Part shown: positions 23,702-35,216 of the stretch, in pieces
How positions within the stretch are numbered: position 1 is the first letter of the stretch
Layout: each line of letters starts with the position of its first letter
Origin: Alisma plantago-aquatica
Taxonomy: Eukaryota; Streptophyta; Magnoliopsida; Alismatales; Alismataceae
Reading direction: 5' to 3'
Length of the DNA: 64,000 bases
Assembly (NCBI GenBank): GCA_963693085.1
Contig: OY856409.1
Span: 1,332,884,415-1,332,948,414, forward strand
Notes under the pieces: generated by a model
Databases searched by the model: none
Told to the model about the DNA's origin: nothing
The model's input: the letters and a program-made list of their open reading frames with translations, nothing else
Made by a program: the position numbers and the translations under genes

Positions 23702-24530
23702 AACCCCTTGGAGTTCATTCCAAGCTGCTCTTCCATTGCAAACTTGGTTCTAGCCTAGTTGAGAGTGTTCCAAGCCCTTGAGCCCCTTTCTCTCTCTACC
23801 TTCAAGACAATTTCATGAGAGTGAGTTAGGTCCCTGTGTATGAGAGATATCCTTTGTGTTATGTAAAGCTCTCCTTTCTCTCTTCCTACCTCCAAATCCC
23901 ATTGAAGATTGATTGAAGCTACTTCTCCAAGTGAAAGAGGAGTTGATGTTGTTCTTCTCCGAGTGAAGGGAAAGATGTGTTGCTGATCTTCAAGAGTGAA
24001 GATAGCTCGTTGCTCTGGGTCCCTTGGTGAAGGGAAAACGTGGAGAAGCTCTCCAAGTGAAGGAGAGGTGCAAGGCAAGCTCAAGTGAGATAGGTAAATC
24101 CTGCAAGGTTGAAGACAAAGGTAAGATTGGGTAAGTCCTTTGAAGAAGGCTGAAGAATCTTGCTTTGTGGGTAATTCCTTGGATAGGTAGAAGATCTCAT
24201 CTTGAGAAATTAAGTCCTTGGTTGTGTGGTTTATGTATCTTGTAATCTTATTGTGATATATAAGAGAACCAAGTTGCAAATCCTAGAGTCTAACCAACTA
24301 TAGGTAGTGGACTGACATCGCTCCTAAGTTTAGGACGTGGAACCACTCTAAACCACCTGTCCAAGTACTTGATATTCATTGTCTCTTATCCTTGCTTTGA
24401 ATGCTAGATTAGGACATCAAATTTTTGCTTGCTTTAGTTTTTGCACTACAATTAAATTGGTGGTCTAATTGTTTTTGTGAAGTGTGTGTAGCTCTATTCA
24501 CCCCCCTCTAGAGCCCATTGATCCAACAAG

Positions 24531-24542
24531 TGGTATTAGAGC
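24531..24542 (+). other. Primer-binding site of the Sirevirus-like element
   Basis: TGGTATTAGAGC lies two bases after the LTR. It is the initiator-tRNA-Met type site with one change (C to T) from TGGTATCAGAGC. Confidence 0.9.
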
Positions 24543-24578
24543 GGGTCTTCTCCAAGCTACTTCAACAAGTAGGAGAAG

Positions 24579-27500
24579 ATGGGTGATTCAACTCTAGGGT
24601 CCCTCAACCTTGAAGGAAGCTTCTCCATGAGACCCCCGGTCTTCGACGGCACAAACTTCCTATATTGGAAGATGAGGATGCAATTCTACCTCTAAGGTGT
24701 GAGCTACGAAATGTGGAAGATTGTCCATCTCAAATATGAAGATCCAAAAGAGGACATCACCACATGGACGGAAGCAGAGATGAAGCGTGCTCAACTCAAC
24801 GCCAAAGCCGTGAGCATCATCTACGCCGCCCTTACTCCATCCGAGTTCAACCGGATCTCTTCTTGGGACACAGCGCATGAGATTTGGCACAAGTTGTGTG
24901 TCACTTATGAAGGGGCCGAGCAAGTCAAGGAGGCCAAAGTCTACATGCTTGGTGGTCTTCTTGAGAACTTCAAGATGGGGAAGAATGAAAGAGTAGCGGA
25001 TATGTATACAAGGCTAAACGTCATCTTAAATAGCCTTGTATCCCTTGGGAGTGTCATGGATAGAGGTACAATCAATGCCAAAATCTTGAGATCTCTACCA
25101 AAGAGATGGGAGCCTAAGGTCACTTCAATTGAAGAAGTATACAAGCTAAGTGAGTTGTCAACCAAGGAGCTGATTGGTAACCTCCAAGCCCATGAACCTA
25201 GGCTTGACAAGCAAGAGGAAGAGGAGAAAAGAGAAGAGAAGGAATCAAAGAAGATAAAGGACACAACCTTCAAAGCTCAAGTTGAAGAGATGGTCCGACA
25301 ACAACAACTTGCCTTGAAGTCTCCCTACCCTTCCTCAAGTGAAGATGAAGGTTTCAATGATCATGAAGCTAACTACTCGAAGGGGAAACACTTCAAGAGC
25401 AAGCCCTCCTCCTCAACTCCTAGGTGCTACGAGTGTGGTCAAAAAGGCCACTACAAGAGTGACTGCCCAAAGGCCAAGAAGAGCTATCATAAGAGCAGCC
25501 ACAAGAAAGATGACAAGTACAAGAAGGATGATAAGTACAAGAGAGAAATCAAGTACAAGAGAAAAGATAAGAAGGAGAGAAGATCCAAAGATGCAGCTCA
25601 CGCGGCATGGGAGGAGTCTTCTTCAAGCTCCTCAAGCTCTGAAGATGGAGAATGTCATCTTGCCCTCATGGCCTCTACTAGTGAAGATGTAATTGAGGTA
25701 AGTGAGGTAAGCAAGGTAAGTGATGTTAATTTACTTGAGCTATATAAGGAAACTCTCATCGATATGCTTAATGAATATCGATCATCTTTTGCTAAATGTA
25801 AATCTAAAAGAAAAAGATTAGACAAAATAGTTGATGATCTTTATGCAAAAATTGACATTCTTGATGAAAATGAAAAAGTGCATCTTGATAGCATAGATTC
25901 CTTGCAAGGGAAATACCTTGACCTTGAACTTCAATACCATGGAGTAGAGGTTGAGAATGGTACATATCTTAAAAATATTGACAATCTTAAGATAGAAAAC
26001 TAAAATTGCCTAGATGAGCTTGACACTCTTAAAACTAAAAATGTAGAACTCAAGCTTATTGATGATGCTAGGAGAGATGAAGTCTATGCTTATCAAAGAG
26101 AGATTGTTGTTCTTAAATATGAAAATGCAAAATTGCTTGCTCAAATCAATGATTTATCTTCTAGACCTATTTTGCCTAGAAATGAAGTTGCTAGCTTAAC
26201 TCTAGAAAAAGATTCTCTTCTTACTAAAGCCCTCTGTCTTGAGGCTGACCTTTTGCATGCTAGAGAAGATCTTACTAGTCTTTCTACTACTGTTATAAAT
26301 CTTAGTGATGATAATGCTAAGTTAATATCTACTTTGCAAAGGTTTCTTTCGGGAAAGAAATCCCTCAATGATGTTCTAGAGCACTCTACCAAACATGTTG
26401 GTACTAGTGGTTTAGGATATGATGGGACTGCTCCCAAAGGTAACAAAGGTAAGAAGAAAAAGGGTAAGAAAAAGAGTGTGGAACCTCCAATTTTCTATGG
26501 AGAGTCTTCCGGCTCTAAGAACCCTATGGTTTGTATTCATTGCAAATGTGATGACCATTACTCTACCTATTGTCCTTACAAGCCCAAGGGGACCAACCCA
26601 AAGATGAAATGGGTCCCCAAGCTAACTCCGGATCCCAAAGTTTGAGTTGGGTTCCGACATCCACTTTTCTTGCAGGTTAAAAAGAAGTGGATTGTTGATA
26701 GTGGCTGCTCTAAGCATATGACTGGAGAAATCAGCCATTTCAACAAATTTGTGAAAAAGAAAGGAGGATCGGTAACCTTTGGGGACAACAAGAAGGGTAA
26801 GGTTATATGTGAGGGTGATGTAGGCAATGAACTATGTATTAAAAATGTGTTGCTTGTTTATGGCCTACATCACAATTTAATTAGTGTTAGCCAATTATGT
26901 GACAATGGTTATCTTGTGCTATTCACTGCTTTAGAATGCTTGCTTCTAGATTCCCTCTCCTACAATGTTATATACAAGGGAACTAGAAATGGTAATCTTT
27001 ATGTTATTGTTCTCGATGCTCTAAAGCCCATACTAAATATATGCTTAGTTGTGGATAAAAACGATCTTTCTCTTTGGCATCGTCGTTTGGGTCATGTGAA
27101 TTTGCATCAAATGAAGAAGTTGAACAAAAAGGACTTGGTTCGAGGACTTCCTAAATTGGATTTTGATAAGGATGAGGAATGCCAACCTTGTACACAAGGG
27201 AAAAAAATCAAATCTTCCTTCAAATCCAAAGGAGTCATGAGTACCAAGAGAGTTCTTGAACTTATTCATATTGATCTATTCGGACCAATGAGAACGCAAA
27301 CGCTTCGTGGCTCCAAGTATTGTCTTGTTATTGTTGATGATTTTTCTCGATATACTTGGACCTTCTTTCTCGTTTTCAAAAGTGATACTCTTGATGTTTT
27401 CTCGAGCTTTTGCAAACGATTTGAAAATGAAGCTTCTTGTCGAATCGTTTCTATCCGTAGTGATCATGGGGGAGAGTTTGAAAATGATCTTTTTGAGAGT

Positions 27501-29723
27501 TTTTGTGAAAAATCAGGTTATTCGCACAATTTCTCTTCTCCTCGCACACCTCAACAAAATGGGGTTGTTGAGAGGAAGAATAGGTCGCTATAAGAGATGG
27601 CTAGGACCATGCTTCTTGAGTTTGATACTCCTAAGAAGTTTTGGGCTGAAGCTGTTAGCACGTCATGTTTTGTGCAAAATCGAGTTTTCACACATCCGAC
27701 TTTTAAGAAAACCCCCTATGAACTATGGCGTGGTAGGAAGCCGTCTATTGATTTCTTTCATGTTTTCTGATGTCCTTGTTTTGTTTTAAACACGAAGGAC
27801 TCTCTCGACAAATTTGATCTGAAATCCTATAAGGCTTTCTTCCTAGGCTATAACACTAATAGCAGGGCATATAGAGTATTTAACATTGAACTATCTAAAA
27901 TTGAAGAATCTATCAATGTTAAGTTTATTGAAACTAACCCTGTTGTTGGCAAGCATATTGGTGATGATGATGTTGCAGATGAAATAATTCCTATCCTAAA
28001 AGACCTCAACATCAAAGACAAAGGCAAGCAGATGATAGATGAAGAAGAAGAAAAGAAGGATCCCACTCCCCGCTTTGCAAAGAATCACCCTAAGGAGTTG
28101 ATCATTAGAAACCCGTTTGAGAGAGTGAGGACACGAGCTGCTCACAACAAAGAACAAGCAGATAGTGCCTTCATCTCCCAACTTGATCCAAAGAACATTA
28201 AAGAAGCCCTTGGTAATGATGAGTGGATCCTTGCCATGCAAGAAGAGCTAGAACAATTCGAGAAGAATCGTGTGTGGACCCTAGTGCCAAGACCAAGTGA
28301 TAGAAAAATCATTGGCACCAAATGGGTCAACCGCAACAAGATAGATGAGCATGGAAAAGTGGTAAGAAATAAAGTAAGGTTAGTAGCACAAGGATACAAC
28401 CAACATGAAGGTATTGAATTTGATGAAACTTATGCTCCTGTTGCTAGATTAGAATCTATTCGTATGCTACTTGCCTTTGCTAGCTATAAAAATTTCTTGT
28501 TATATCAAATAGATGTTAAAAGTGCGTTTTTGAATGGTACAATCGAGGAGGAAGTATTTGTTGCTCAACCTCCAGGCTTTGAAAATGACAAGTTACCCAA
28601 TCATGTTTATTTGTTGCAAAAAGCTCTCTATGGACTCAAACAAGCACCTCGAGCTTGGTATGAGAAATTAAAGAACTTTCTGTTAGATAATGGGTATGTC
28701 ATGGGCAAAGTTGATTCTACCTTGTTTCTAAAACACACTTCTAACCATTTTCTTATAATTCAAATATATGTTGATGATATAATTTTTGGCGGGACTGATC
28801 TTGATTTTTGCAAGGAGTTTAGTTCTCTTATGCAGAGTGAGTTTGAAATGAGCATGATGGGTGAGTTGACCTTCTTCCTCGGCTTTCAAATCAAGCAAAC
28901 AAAAGAAGGAAACTTCATCAACCAAGGCAAGTACACAAGTGAACTACTCAAGCGCTTTGAGATGGAGAACATGAAGCCGATGGATACACCCATGTCAAAC
29001 ACCGCCAAACTTGACAAAGATGAAGAAGGTGAAAAGGTAGATGAGAAGCTCTATAGAGGTATGATTGGAAGTTTACTTTATTTAACTGCCTCTAGACCTG
29101 ATATTATGTTTAGTGTTGGCTTGTGCGCTCGCTTTCAATCTTGCCCTAAGAAGTCGCATCTTATTGCTGTTAAGAGGATTTTGAGGTACTTAGCCAAAAC
29201 TCAAAATTTTGGTCTATGGTATCCTAAATCAAGGGATTTTACTCTTAGAGCTTATAGTGATGCGGATTATGCAGGGTGTTTAGTTGATAGAAAATGCACA
29301 AGTGGCACTTGCTTCCTTCTAGGACCATGCTTAGTATCTTGGTTCTCCAAGAAACAAAGTATGGTGGCATTATCAACTACCGAAGCTGAATACATTGCAG
29401 CCGAGAGTTGTTGTGCACAGGTCCTATGGATGAAGAAAATGCTCCAAGACTTTAACATATTTTTTTATGCCTCTCCTATCTTTTGTGACAATACTAGTGC
29501 AATTAATCTATCTTACAATCCTATATTGCATAGTAGAGCCAAGCATATAGAGGTTCGCCATCATTTTCTTTGTGACCACATTGCCAAGAAAGATATATAC
29601 ATCACACATGTGGACACGGAAAATCAGTTGGCGGACATTTTTACAAAACCTCTAGCTAGAGATCAATTTAATTTTATTCGATCTAAATTGCTCATTGTTG
29701 ATTTGAATGATCTTGCTATGTGA
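24579..29723 (+). pseudogene. Sirevirus-like gag-pol polyprotein, broken by stops
   Basis: One frame from ATG 24,579 to TGA 29,721 carries the whole polyprotein. Gag opens with the F-D-G-T-N-F-x-Y-W-K motif and has a first zinc knuckle (C-Y-E-C-G-Q-K-G-H-Y-K-S-D-C, about 25,426). A long charged, probably coiled-coil stretch follows, then a second knuckle (C-I-H-C-K-C-D-D-H-Y-S-T-Y-C, about 26,533). Protease has W-I-V-D-S-G-C (about 26,690). Integrase has H-R-R-L-G-H, C-Q-P-C, D in H-I-D-L-F-G-P, D in R-S-D-H-G-G-E-F and E in N-G-V-V-E-R. RT has Y-V-D-D near 28,770. RNase H has S-D-A-D-Y-A-G and S-T-T-E-A-E-Y. In-frame stops lie at 24,693, 26,001, 26,643, 27,591 and 27,768. The gag-pol joint also looks locally frame-shifted. 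It cannot act on its own. Confidence 0.95.
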
Positions 29724-30000
29724 TCTAGCTCGTGGTCTCTCTCCTATATGCTTGCTCATGTCAATCTTCACCTTATGTTGTTCATATACATGCTTGTTTG
29801 TGCTTAAACTGCCTATCAACATGCTTAGTTTTTGCTTATTTTTGGGTTTTATCGAATTTCGCGTTTTATCACTAAATAATGCCCAATGATGAGCTAAATG
29901 TGCCTAGGTATGTTATTTATGCATAATAGAATGGAAAAATAAATTTTATAGGCATGTATATGGCTAGAATCTAAGAATTAGACTGCAGGTCAGGTTGACT

Positions 30001-30176
30001 TTCGGTCGAGTTTCCACCCCGGAAAACTCAACCGATCAGAAGCCGAGAGCTGTCTTCAGTGGACCTATCGGTCGAGTTTGTCACCCTCAGAACTCGATCG
30101 ATCCGCGGGCTGAGCCAACTTAAAAGTTAGAATCAGCCGACTATTTTCCCTTGAAACTAGAAAATAGTCGACCGAT
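30001..30176. repeat. Three more CGGTCGAG-type hairpins between pol and ORF3
   Basis: Hairpins at about 30,001-30,035 and 30,067-30,104 use the same arms as the LTR set (TCGGTCGAGTTT with a near complement). A third at about 30,133-30,176 keeps the outer GAC-CGATT but has a changed inner arm (CGACTATTTTC with GAAAATAGTCG). The LTR-type dyad is thus also present in the interior, just upstream of the third ORF. Confidence 0.88.
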
Positions 30177-30349
30177 TCCTCATCTCCTAGCCCGTGCTCT
30201 CAACGCAAGCCCTAAACCTCCCCCGTTCCTAACCCTAGGGCAACTTAGCAACCTGTTCTTGACCTCTCCGGACGTCTGTGGTGTGTCTTCTTCAGCTTTT
30301 GAGGTTTGTCTTGCTTGTGTGCACAGTTTCTCCTCTTGTTTTCATTTCC

Positions 30350-32001
30350 ATGGCTTCCCATAGGCAAAAACGTGTCGCCCCTAGCAATGCTCCAGCCTCC
30401 TCCTCCGTAAATCGCTTGATTCCATTTGATAACACCTCGTTTGTGTCCATTGAGGTGGTAAATAGGTATAAGGATCTTCTTCCACGATCTCCTTTTCCTT
30501 TTCGCCCCTTAGTTGATGCAAACCGTTTTCAAAACTATATCAACTCTATCTCGCGACTTCTTGCCGACCACCACTTATCCACCCTAGCGATCGAAAGTGA
30601 ATGCTTCCATAATCAGTTATCAAGCACAAAAGCTGTTCACGAGTTCTACGCCAATCTGTGTTGGAACTATGATTCGCTTATTCCCCCGCCAAATACTGAA
30701 ATAGTTCTAACATCGATGATCGCCGGTCGTCGTTTTCAAATCTCCGAGGAAACTTTCAATTTCTATCTTGCCAGAGACGAAGAAAACACCACTTGGCGTA
30801 AGGACTATGGCGAGTATTTCGATCTTCTTGACCCGGAAGGTTTTTATAAACACCATGAATTGACGCTACCGGACATTCATCAATTTTTAAAGAAACCTGA
30901 CGTGGCCTACAAGAAGTGATCAACCCTGTCCTCATCCTCCCTTGACCTTCAGAGGCACATCTTGGCCCTTGTGATTAACTGCAATATCCATCCCAAGCGT
31001 AATCAAACGGACATTGCAGAAAACACAGCGGTTCTTATGTATTGTTTGTTAAACAATATAGGTGTCAAATGGGCTCATTACATCTTACATCATATGACAT
31101 GTTTTGACACCGGCAAGAACACTAAGGGAACCCACCCTCCCTACCCAGCCCTGATTTGTGGTCTCTTTGAGTTCGCCTCTGATAAATCACTCTTTTCTGA
31201 CTTCTATTACCCGGTTGCTAGAAAAGGTGTGTGCATTAGTGAAACCACCCTTCAAAAGGATGTCCCTGTCTTTACCCCTGGTGCTTCTGCCTCTGGCTCT
31301 GCCTCTGCTTCTGCTGACCCTCCCTCCTCCACCCGTGCTCCACCCCTGCAGCATCATCCTCGCCCTAGCCATGTGTCGTTTCATGCATCCAATGAAACTC
31401 TTCTTGGATACATGATGCATGAACAGGCGTACAATCGCCAGGTCCAGGAGCACCTCCATCAGGATTTGTGTTCGATCATGTCCACCATGAACCTGTCCTA
31501 TGCTTCACCCTACCCTGTCTACCAGCCATACCCGGGTAGTGCCTATGCTTCCTATGCATATGAGCAGTACTTCCCTGCTCCACCACCTTTACTGTCGAGC
31601 CTTCCGCTGCTGCTCCACCTCAGTATCCCTCTGGTAGCTCCGCTCCTGCATATCTGCCGCTACCTGCTGGCCCCCTGGCCTCTCTGCTCGCTTCTTTGGG
31701 GGACTCTGCTCCGACCTTCCAGTAGGCCAAGGAGCTTCTTGCTCTTGGTATGTCGTAGGCCGAGCAGAATGCTCGTTGGCCCGATCGCTCTTTTGGTCCT
31801 GACAACGAGGAGATGCCCGACCAGGCTGAGGATGCAGACGAGGATGTTGATGCTGATGTTGGTGATGGTGAGGATGCTTCTGACGATGATGATGGTGCTG
31901 GTTCTGCTGCTGGCACAGCTGCTCCGCCTTCGGATGGAGATGAGGACTACAACCCTGGCGACGATGAGGATACAGTTGACATAGATAGCTTAGATGTCTA
32001 G
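30350..32001 (+). pseudogene. Third ORF of the Sirevirus-like element (post-pol, env-position)
   Basis: It starts M-A-S-H-R-Q-K-R at 30,350. The N-terminal half has F-Y-A-N-L near 30,640 and a following G-R-R-F-Q-I-S-x-E-x-F-N-F-Y-L block, which resembles the 'putative plant transposon protein' domain found in ORFs of Sireviruses. It continues past TGA 30,917 in the same frame, through a serine/alanine/proline-rich linker (about 31,280-31,370), to a tyrosine/proline-rich segment near 31,500-31,585. A one-base shift near 31,580-31,590 moves the reading to frame 1, where it has TAG at about 31,723 and 31,756. It ends in a strongly acidic tail of Asp/Glu (31,813-32,001). No signal peptide or clear membrane segment is seen in the correct frames, so an envelope role is unsupported. 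Its function is unknown. Confidence 0.8.
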
Positions 32002-32383
32002 GAGGTTGTCTTAGCTTATAGTCTAGCATGTCTATTATATATATCTTTCTAGACTTTTTTGTATAAGCAACATCCTGGCACATTATTCTGAGTTGTACTA
32101 TTTTCTTATTTCCTGTTTTCTCGCTTTTTATGGTTGTAGTTGCTTATGAGAACATCTTTCTAAGTTGGAATATCATTGCTATGCACTTTGTCTATTTACT
32201 CTGTGTTATCTTATGCTTGGTGCTTGTCGAGCTATATTTTGATTCTGACTTGGATTGTATGATTCTCCGTAGTTGTATGATATATGCTTTTACATTGCTT
32301 ATTACTTTGCATATATGTGTGGTTGAGTCTTGGAGAAGACCTAGTTTTTTCTCTTCTACCCCCCCTACCTTTTTGATAATGTC
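32002..32383 (+). other. Non-coding stretch after ORF3
   Basis: This is a T-rich region with no credible coding frame. It ends at the first polypurine-tract copy. I see nothing else in it. Confidence 0.5.
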
Positions 32384-32705
32384 AAAAGGGGGAGAAATAT
32401 CTCATGGTTTGAGACTCAATCATATTGTTTCTTGTGTTATACTATTGCTCTCTTGCCTAGGTGATCCTTTTCTTGTTAAATTGTTGATTGATCATGTGAC
32501 ATGCAAAGGAGTACATATCACACGGATATTGGTTTTTCCATGTATAGAAAACCTAACATGCAGGTGAGAGGAAGCATAGTTTGAGGGGGAGAAATTCATA
32601 TTGTTCTTATCATGAATCTCCCTAATTCACAAGGCAAAGGTATAACTTTCTTATCCTTTTCAATATGTTTGAGGAATGGTTTGTCATTGTCAAAAAGGGG
32701 GAGAA
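32384..32705 (+). other. Multi-copy polypurine tract
   Basis: Three related tracts occur: AAAAGGGGGAGAAA at 32,384, TTGAGGGGGAGAAA at about 32,581, and AAAAAGGGGGAGAA at 32,692-32,705 directly before the 3' LTR. The outer two share an upstream 'attgtcaaa' or 'aatgtcaaa' context, so a block was duplicated. Repeated tracts of this kind are a known Sirevirus trait. The last copy is the one correctly placed for plus-strand priming. Confidence 0.9.
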
Positions 32706-34235
32706 TGTTGACCTAGAGGTTATACATTACCTATATTTTGATAATGACTTAACCATTCCATTCATATGTATCTAATATGTGTGTTTAAGATTATTTTCAG
32801 GCATTAGGTACATGAAAAGGATCATATATACAAAGCCCTAGAATGGGCCAAGTGCAAGCCAAAATGGCTACAAGTGTGCAATTTAGGATTTCTATGTAAA
32901 CGACCTTAGAACATCTATGTAATCACTTGTAATGATGAATTGTCTTGTAACTTAGAAGAGAAAATTGTTTGGGACAAAATTCACCAAGTGCTAATCACTT
33001 TTATTGCAAATTAAGAAATCAATTTCAGGCACTTGGTCGGTCGAGTTTCCCTAGCCTGAAACTCGATCGATCAACCTTGGTTGATTTCCTGAAGATTACA
33101 TCAGTCGAGTTGTGCACTCACAGAACTTGACTGATTGGGTAGTAGGCCTTTCCCAGTTGAAATGGTCGGTCGAGTTTCCTCAGAACAAACTCGACCGATC
33201 ATTTGAACATCGGGTTGCCTGCTACTTGATCGGTCGAGTTACACCCATTTAAACTCGACCGATTGCACTGTACGAAATTTGCAGAAAAAGTAATATGACC
33301 GTTGGTGAATTGTTTGGGCAAAAATAGAGTCGTTTTCTTGAACAAATAACGAATACTTTTGCATCCAAGTGTCCCAAAACTTAAAGGGCAACCCTCAACT
33401 ATAAATAGAACCCCTTGGAGTTCATTCCAAGCTGCTCTTCCATTGCAAACTTGGTTCTAGCCTAGTTGAGAGTGTTCCAAGCCCTTGAGCCCCTTTCTCT
33501 CTCTACCTTCAAGACAATTTCGTGAGAGTGAGTTAGGTCCCTGTGTATGAGAGCTATCCTTTGTGTTATGTAAAGCTCTCCTTTCTCTCTTCCTACCTCC
33601 AAATCCCATTGAAGATTGATTGAAGCTACTTCTCCAAGTGAAAGAGGAGTTGTTGTTGTTCTTCTCCGAGTGAAGGGGAAGATGTGTTGCTGATCTTCAA
33701 GAGTGAAGATAGCTCGTTGCTCCAGGTCCCTTGGTGAAGGGAAAACGTGGAGAAGCTCTCCAAGTGAAGGAGAGGTGCAAGGCAAGCTCAAGTGAGATAG
33801 GTAAATCCTGCAAGGTTGAAGACAAAGGTAAGATTGGGTAAGTCCTTTGAAGAAGGCTGAAGAATCTTGCTTTGTGGGTAATTCCTTGGATAGGTAGAAG
33901 ATCTCATCTTGAGAAATTAAGTCCTTAGTTTTGTGGTTTATGTATCTTGTAATCTTATTGTGATATATAAGAGAACCAAGTTGCAAATCCTAGAGTCTAA
34001 CCAACTCTAGGTAATGGACTGACATCGCTCCTAAGTTTAGGACGTGGAACCACTCTAAACCACCTATCCAAGTGCTTGATATTCATTGTCTCTTATCCTT
34101 GCTTTGAATGCTAGATTAGGACATCAAATTGTTGCTTGCTTTAGTTTTTGCACTACAATTAAATTGGTGGTCTAATTGTTTTTGTGAAGTGTGTGTAGCT
34201 CTATTCACCCCCCTCTAGAGCCCATTGATCCAACA
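32706..34235 (+). repeat. 3' LTR of the Sirevirus-like element
   Basis: It is 1,530 bases, the same length as the 5' LTR, with scattered and mostly transition differences. The four hairpins recur at about 33,035-33,264 and the TATA box at about 33,400. One hairpin arm has restored or kept CGACCGATC where the 5' LTR has CGACCAATC. Several others have lost CG dinucleotides. Confidence 0.95.
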
Positions 34236-34240
34236 CCCTA

Positions 34241-35216
34241 GAAAGCTATTTAGCAGAGACACAAGATGTCCTGCATTTGGTCCTCACACTGATTGAGGAA
34301 GATGAGGTCATGGAAATCCGGCTCTTCTATTGACATATGTATGGTACCGATTTCGATTTCTTAATGGTCATTCGGAGTATGAGCGGTATACCTCATCTCC
34401 TCAGGGCTTAAGTATGATTGTAAAATGTAATCAACCGTGTATCATATTTGCTTAAGGTTAAAATATGAGAATCAATTATTGATGTTGCTTTGCTTAGCAT
34501 GTCTTAAATGGATGAATGTTATATATGTTCTTCATATTGCTTACTGGATAAGTAACATGCTGCTTTATCAAGTTATAAGTGAAGTGCATTGAATAAAGAA
34601 TAATGCTCTATTCTGTTTAGATATTGAATTATCTGTTGTTAAATACTTACGATTCTTATGTTTAGTTTTATATCATTAATTGCAATAATAATGTTTCTAG
34701 CGAAGAGTTATATCTCTCGCTGGGGCAATTTTCAATTGTCTCACCCCATGGGATCCAACTTTTTAGGTAAACACCGAAGAAGAGGCAGGAACCCTATAAC
34801 AAGGGAAGAGCAGTAGCAACAGCATCAAGGACAACAGTGAATTCTCAGGTGGAGACATTGGCTGCCATGTTCTGTAAATAGAGAGTCCTATGTGTCATCT
34901 CTATACTCTCAGGTCCTAGGAGTTAGTAGTTAGTTTAAAATTGATCTGAGATTTTGGCTTGATGCCTCAAGATTTTTATAATGCCCGTGAACAGTTTAAC
35001 AAGACAGTTGATGTGTGTAACTCTCGAGAAGGAATGGTATAAGATATGTACTTTTGAACCAGGATGTATATGCAATACTTTGGTTCTTGTTATAAGAGTT
35101 TTCCTGTGTTTGGATCTCTTTGTAAAAAAATTTAATTTTTAGTGATTTTCAGTAATTTTTCTGTTAACAAATGCTTCCGCTTAAGTAAATCCTGTTTTTG
35201 TAAGTTGGATGCCACA
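34241..35216 (+). mobile_element. Solo LTR of the large-LTR family, right part
   Basis: It continues the 18,746-22,998 LTR after the copia insertion. It shares the conserved block near 34,690-34,745 (AGAGTTATATCTCTCGCTGG, then CAATTTTCAATTGTCTCACCCC-like text) with 9,380-9,430 and 16,980-17,030. It ends GGATGCCACA at 35,216, like the intact element. Its first 400 bases match the minus-strand copy at 62,776-64,000 better than the intact element, so two subfamilies are present. Confidence 0.85.

Larger units (their letters stand above)
22999..24528 (+). repeat. 5' LTR of the Sirevirus-like element
   Basis: It is 1,530 bases, TG to CA. It contains four inverted repeats (23,328-23,557), a TATA box (23,693), a probable R/U5 leader from about 23,725, and a terminal CACCCCCCTCTAGAGCCC block typical of this group. 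Donor-like GGTAAATC and GGTAAG sites occur at about 24,091 and 24,120. Confidence 0.95.
22999..34235 (+). mobile_element. Sirevirus-like Ty1/copia retrotransposon with a third ORF
   Basis: This is an 11,237-base element with two 1,530-base LTRs that start TGTTGACCTAGAGG and end TTGATCCAACA. It is flanked by CCCTG (22,994-22,998) and CCCTA (34,236-34,240), a target duplication with one change. It has a tRNA-Met-type primer site, gag and pol in copia order (PR-IN-RT-RNaseH), a further ORF after pol, and three polypurine-tract copies before the 3' LTR. The post-pol ORF and the repeated purine tracts are hallmarks of the Sirevirus genus. The LTRs differ at roughly 27 sites by my eye count (about 1.8%), so the insertion is fairly recent. 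All its genes are broken. It sits inside the solo LTR 18,746-35,216. Confidence 0.95.

Noticed and set aside
23755..24279. 174-residue minus-strand ORF in the Sirevirus LTR, repeated at 33,462-33,986
   Set aside because: Both copies are simply the two LTRs. The frame is antisense to the probable R/U5 leader and shows no domain or codon-level conservation beyond LTR identity.
26643..26645. TGA between gag and pol as a programmed readthrough site
   Set aside because: The downstream in-frame peptide does not look like family sequence while another frame does, so local indels are a simpler explanation. It is kept as a finding for checking.
31589..32083. 164-residue minus-strand ORF opposite the acidic tail of ORF3
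   Set aside because: It is a His/Gln/Arg-rich shadow of the GC-rich sense sequence with no initiation context or family match.
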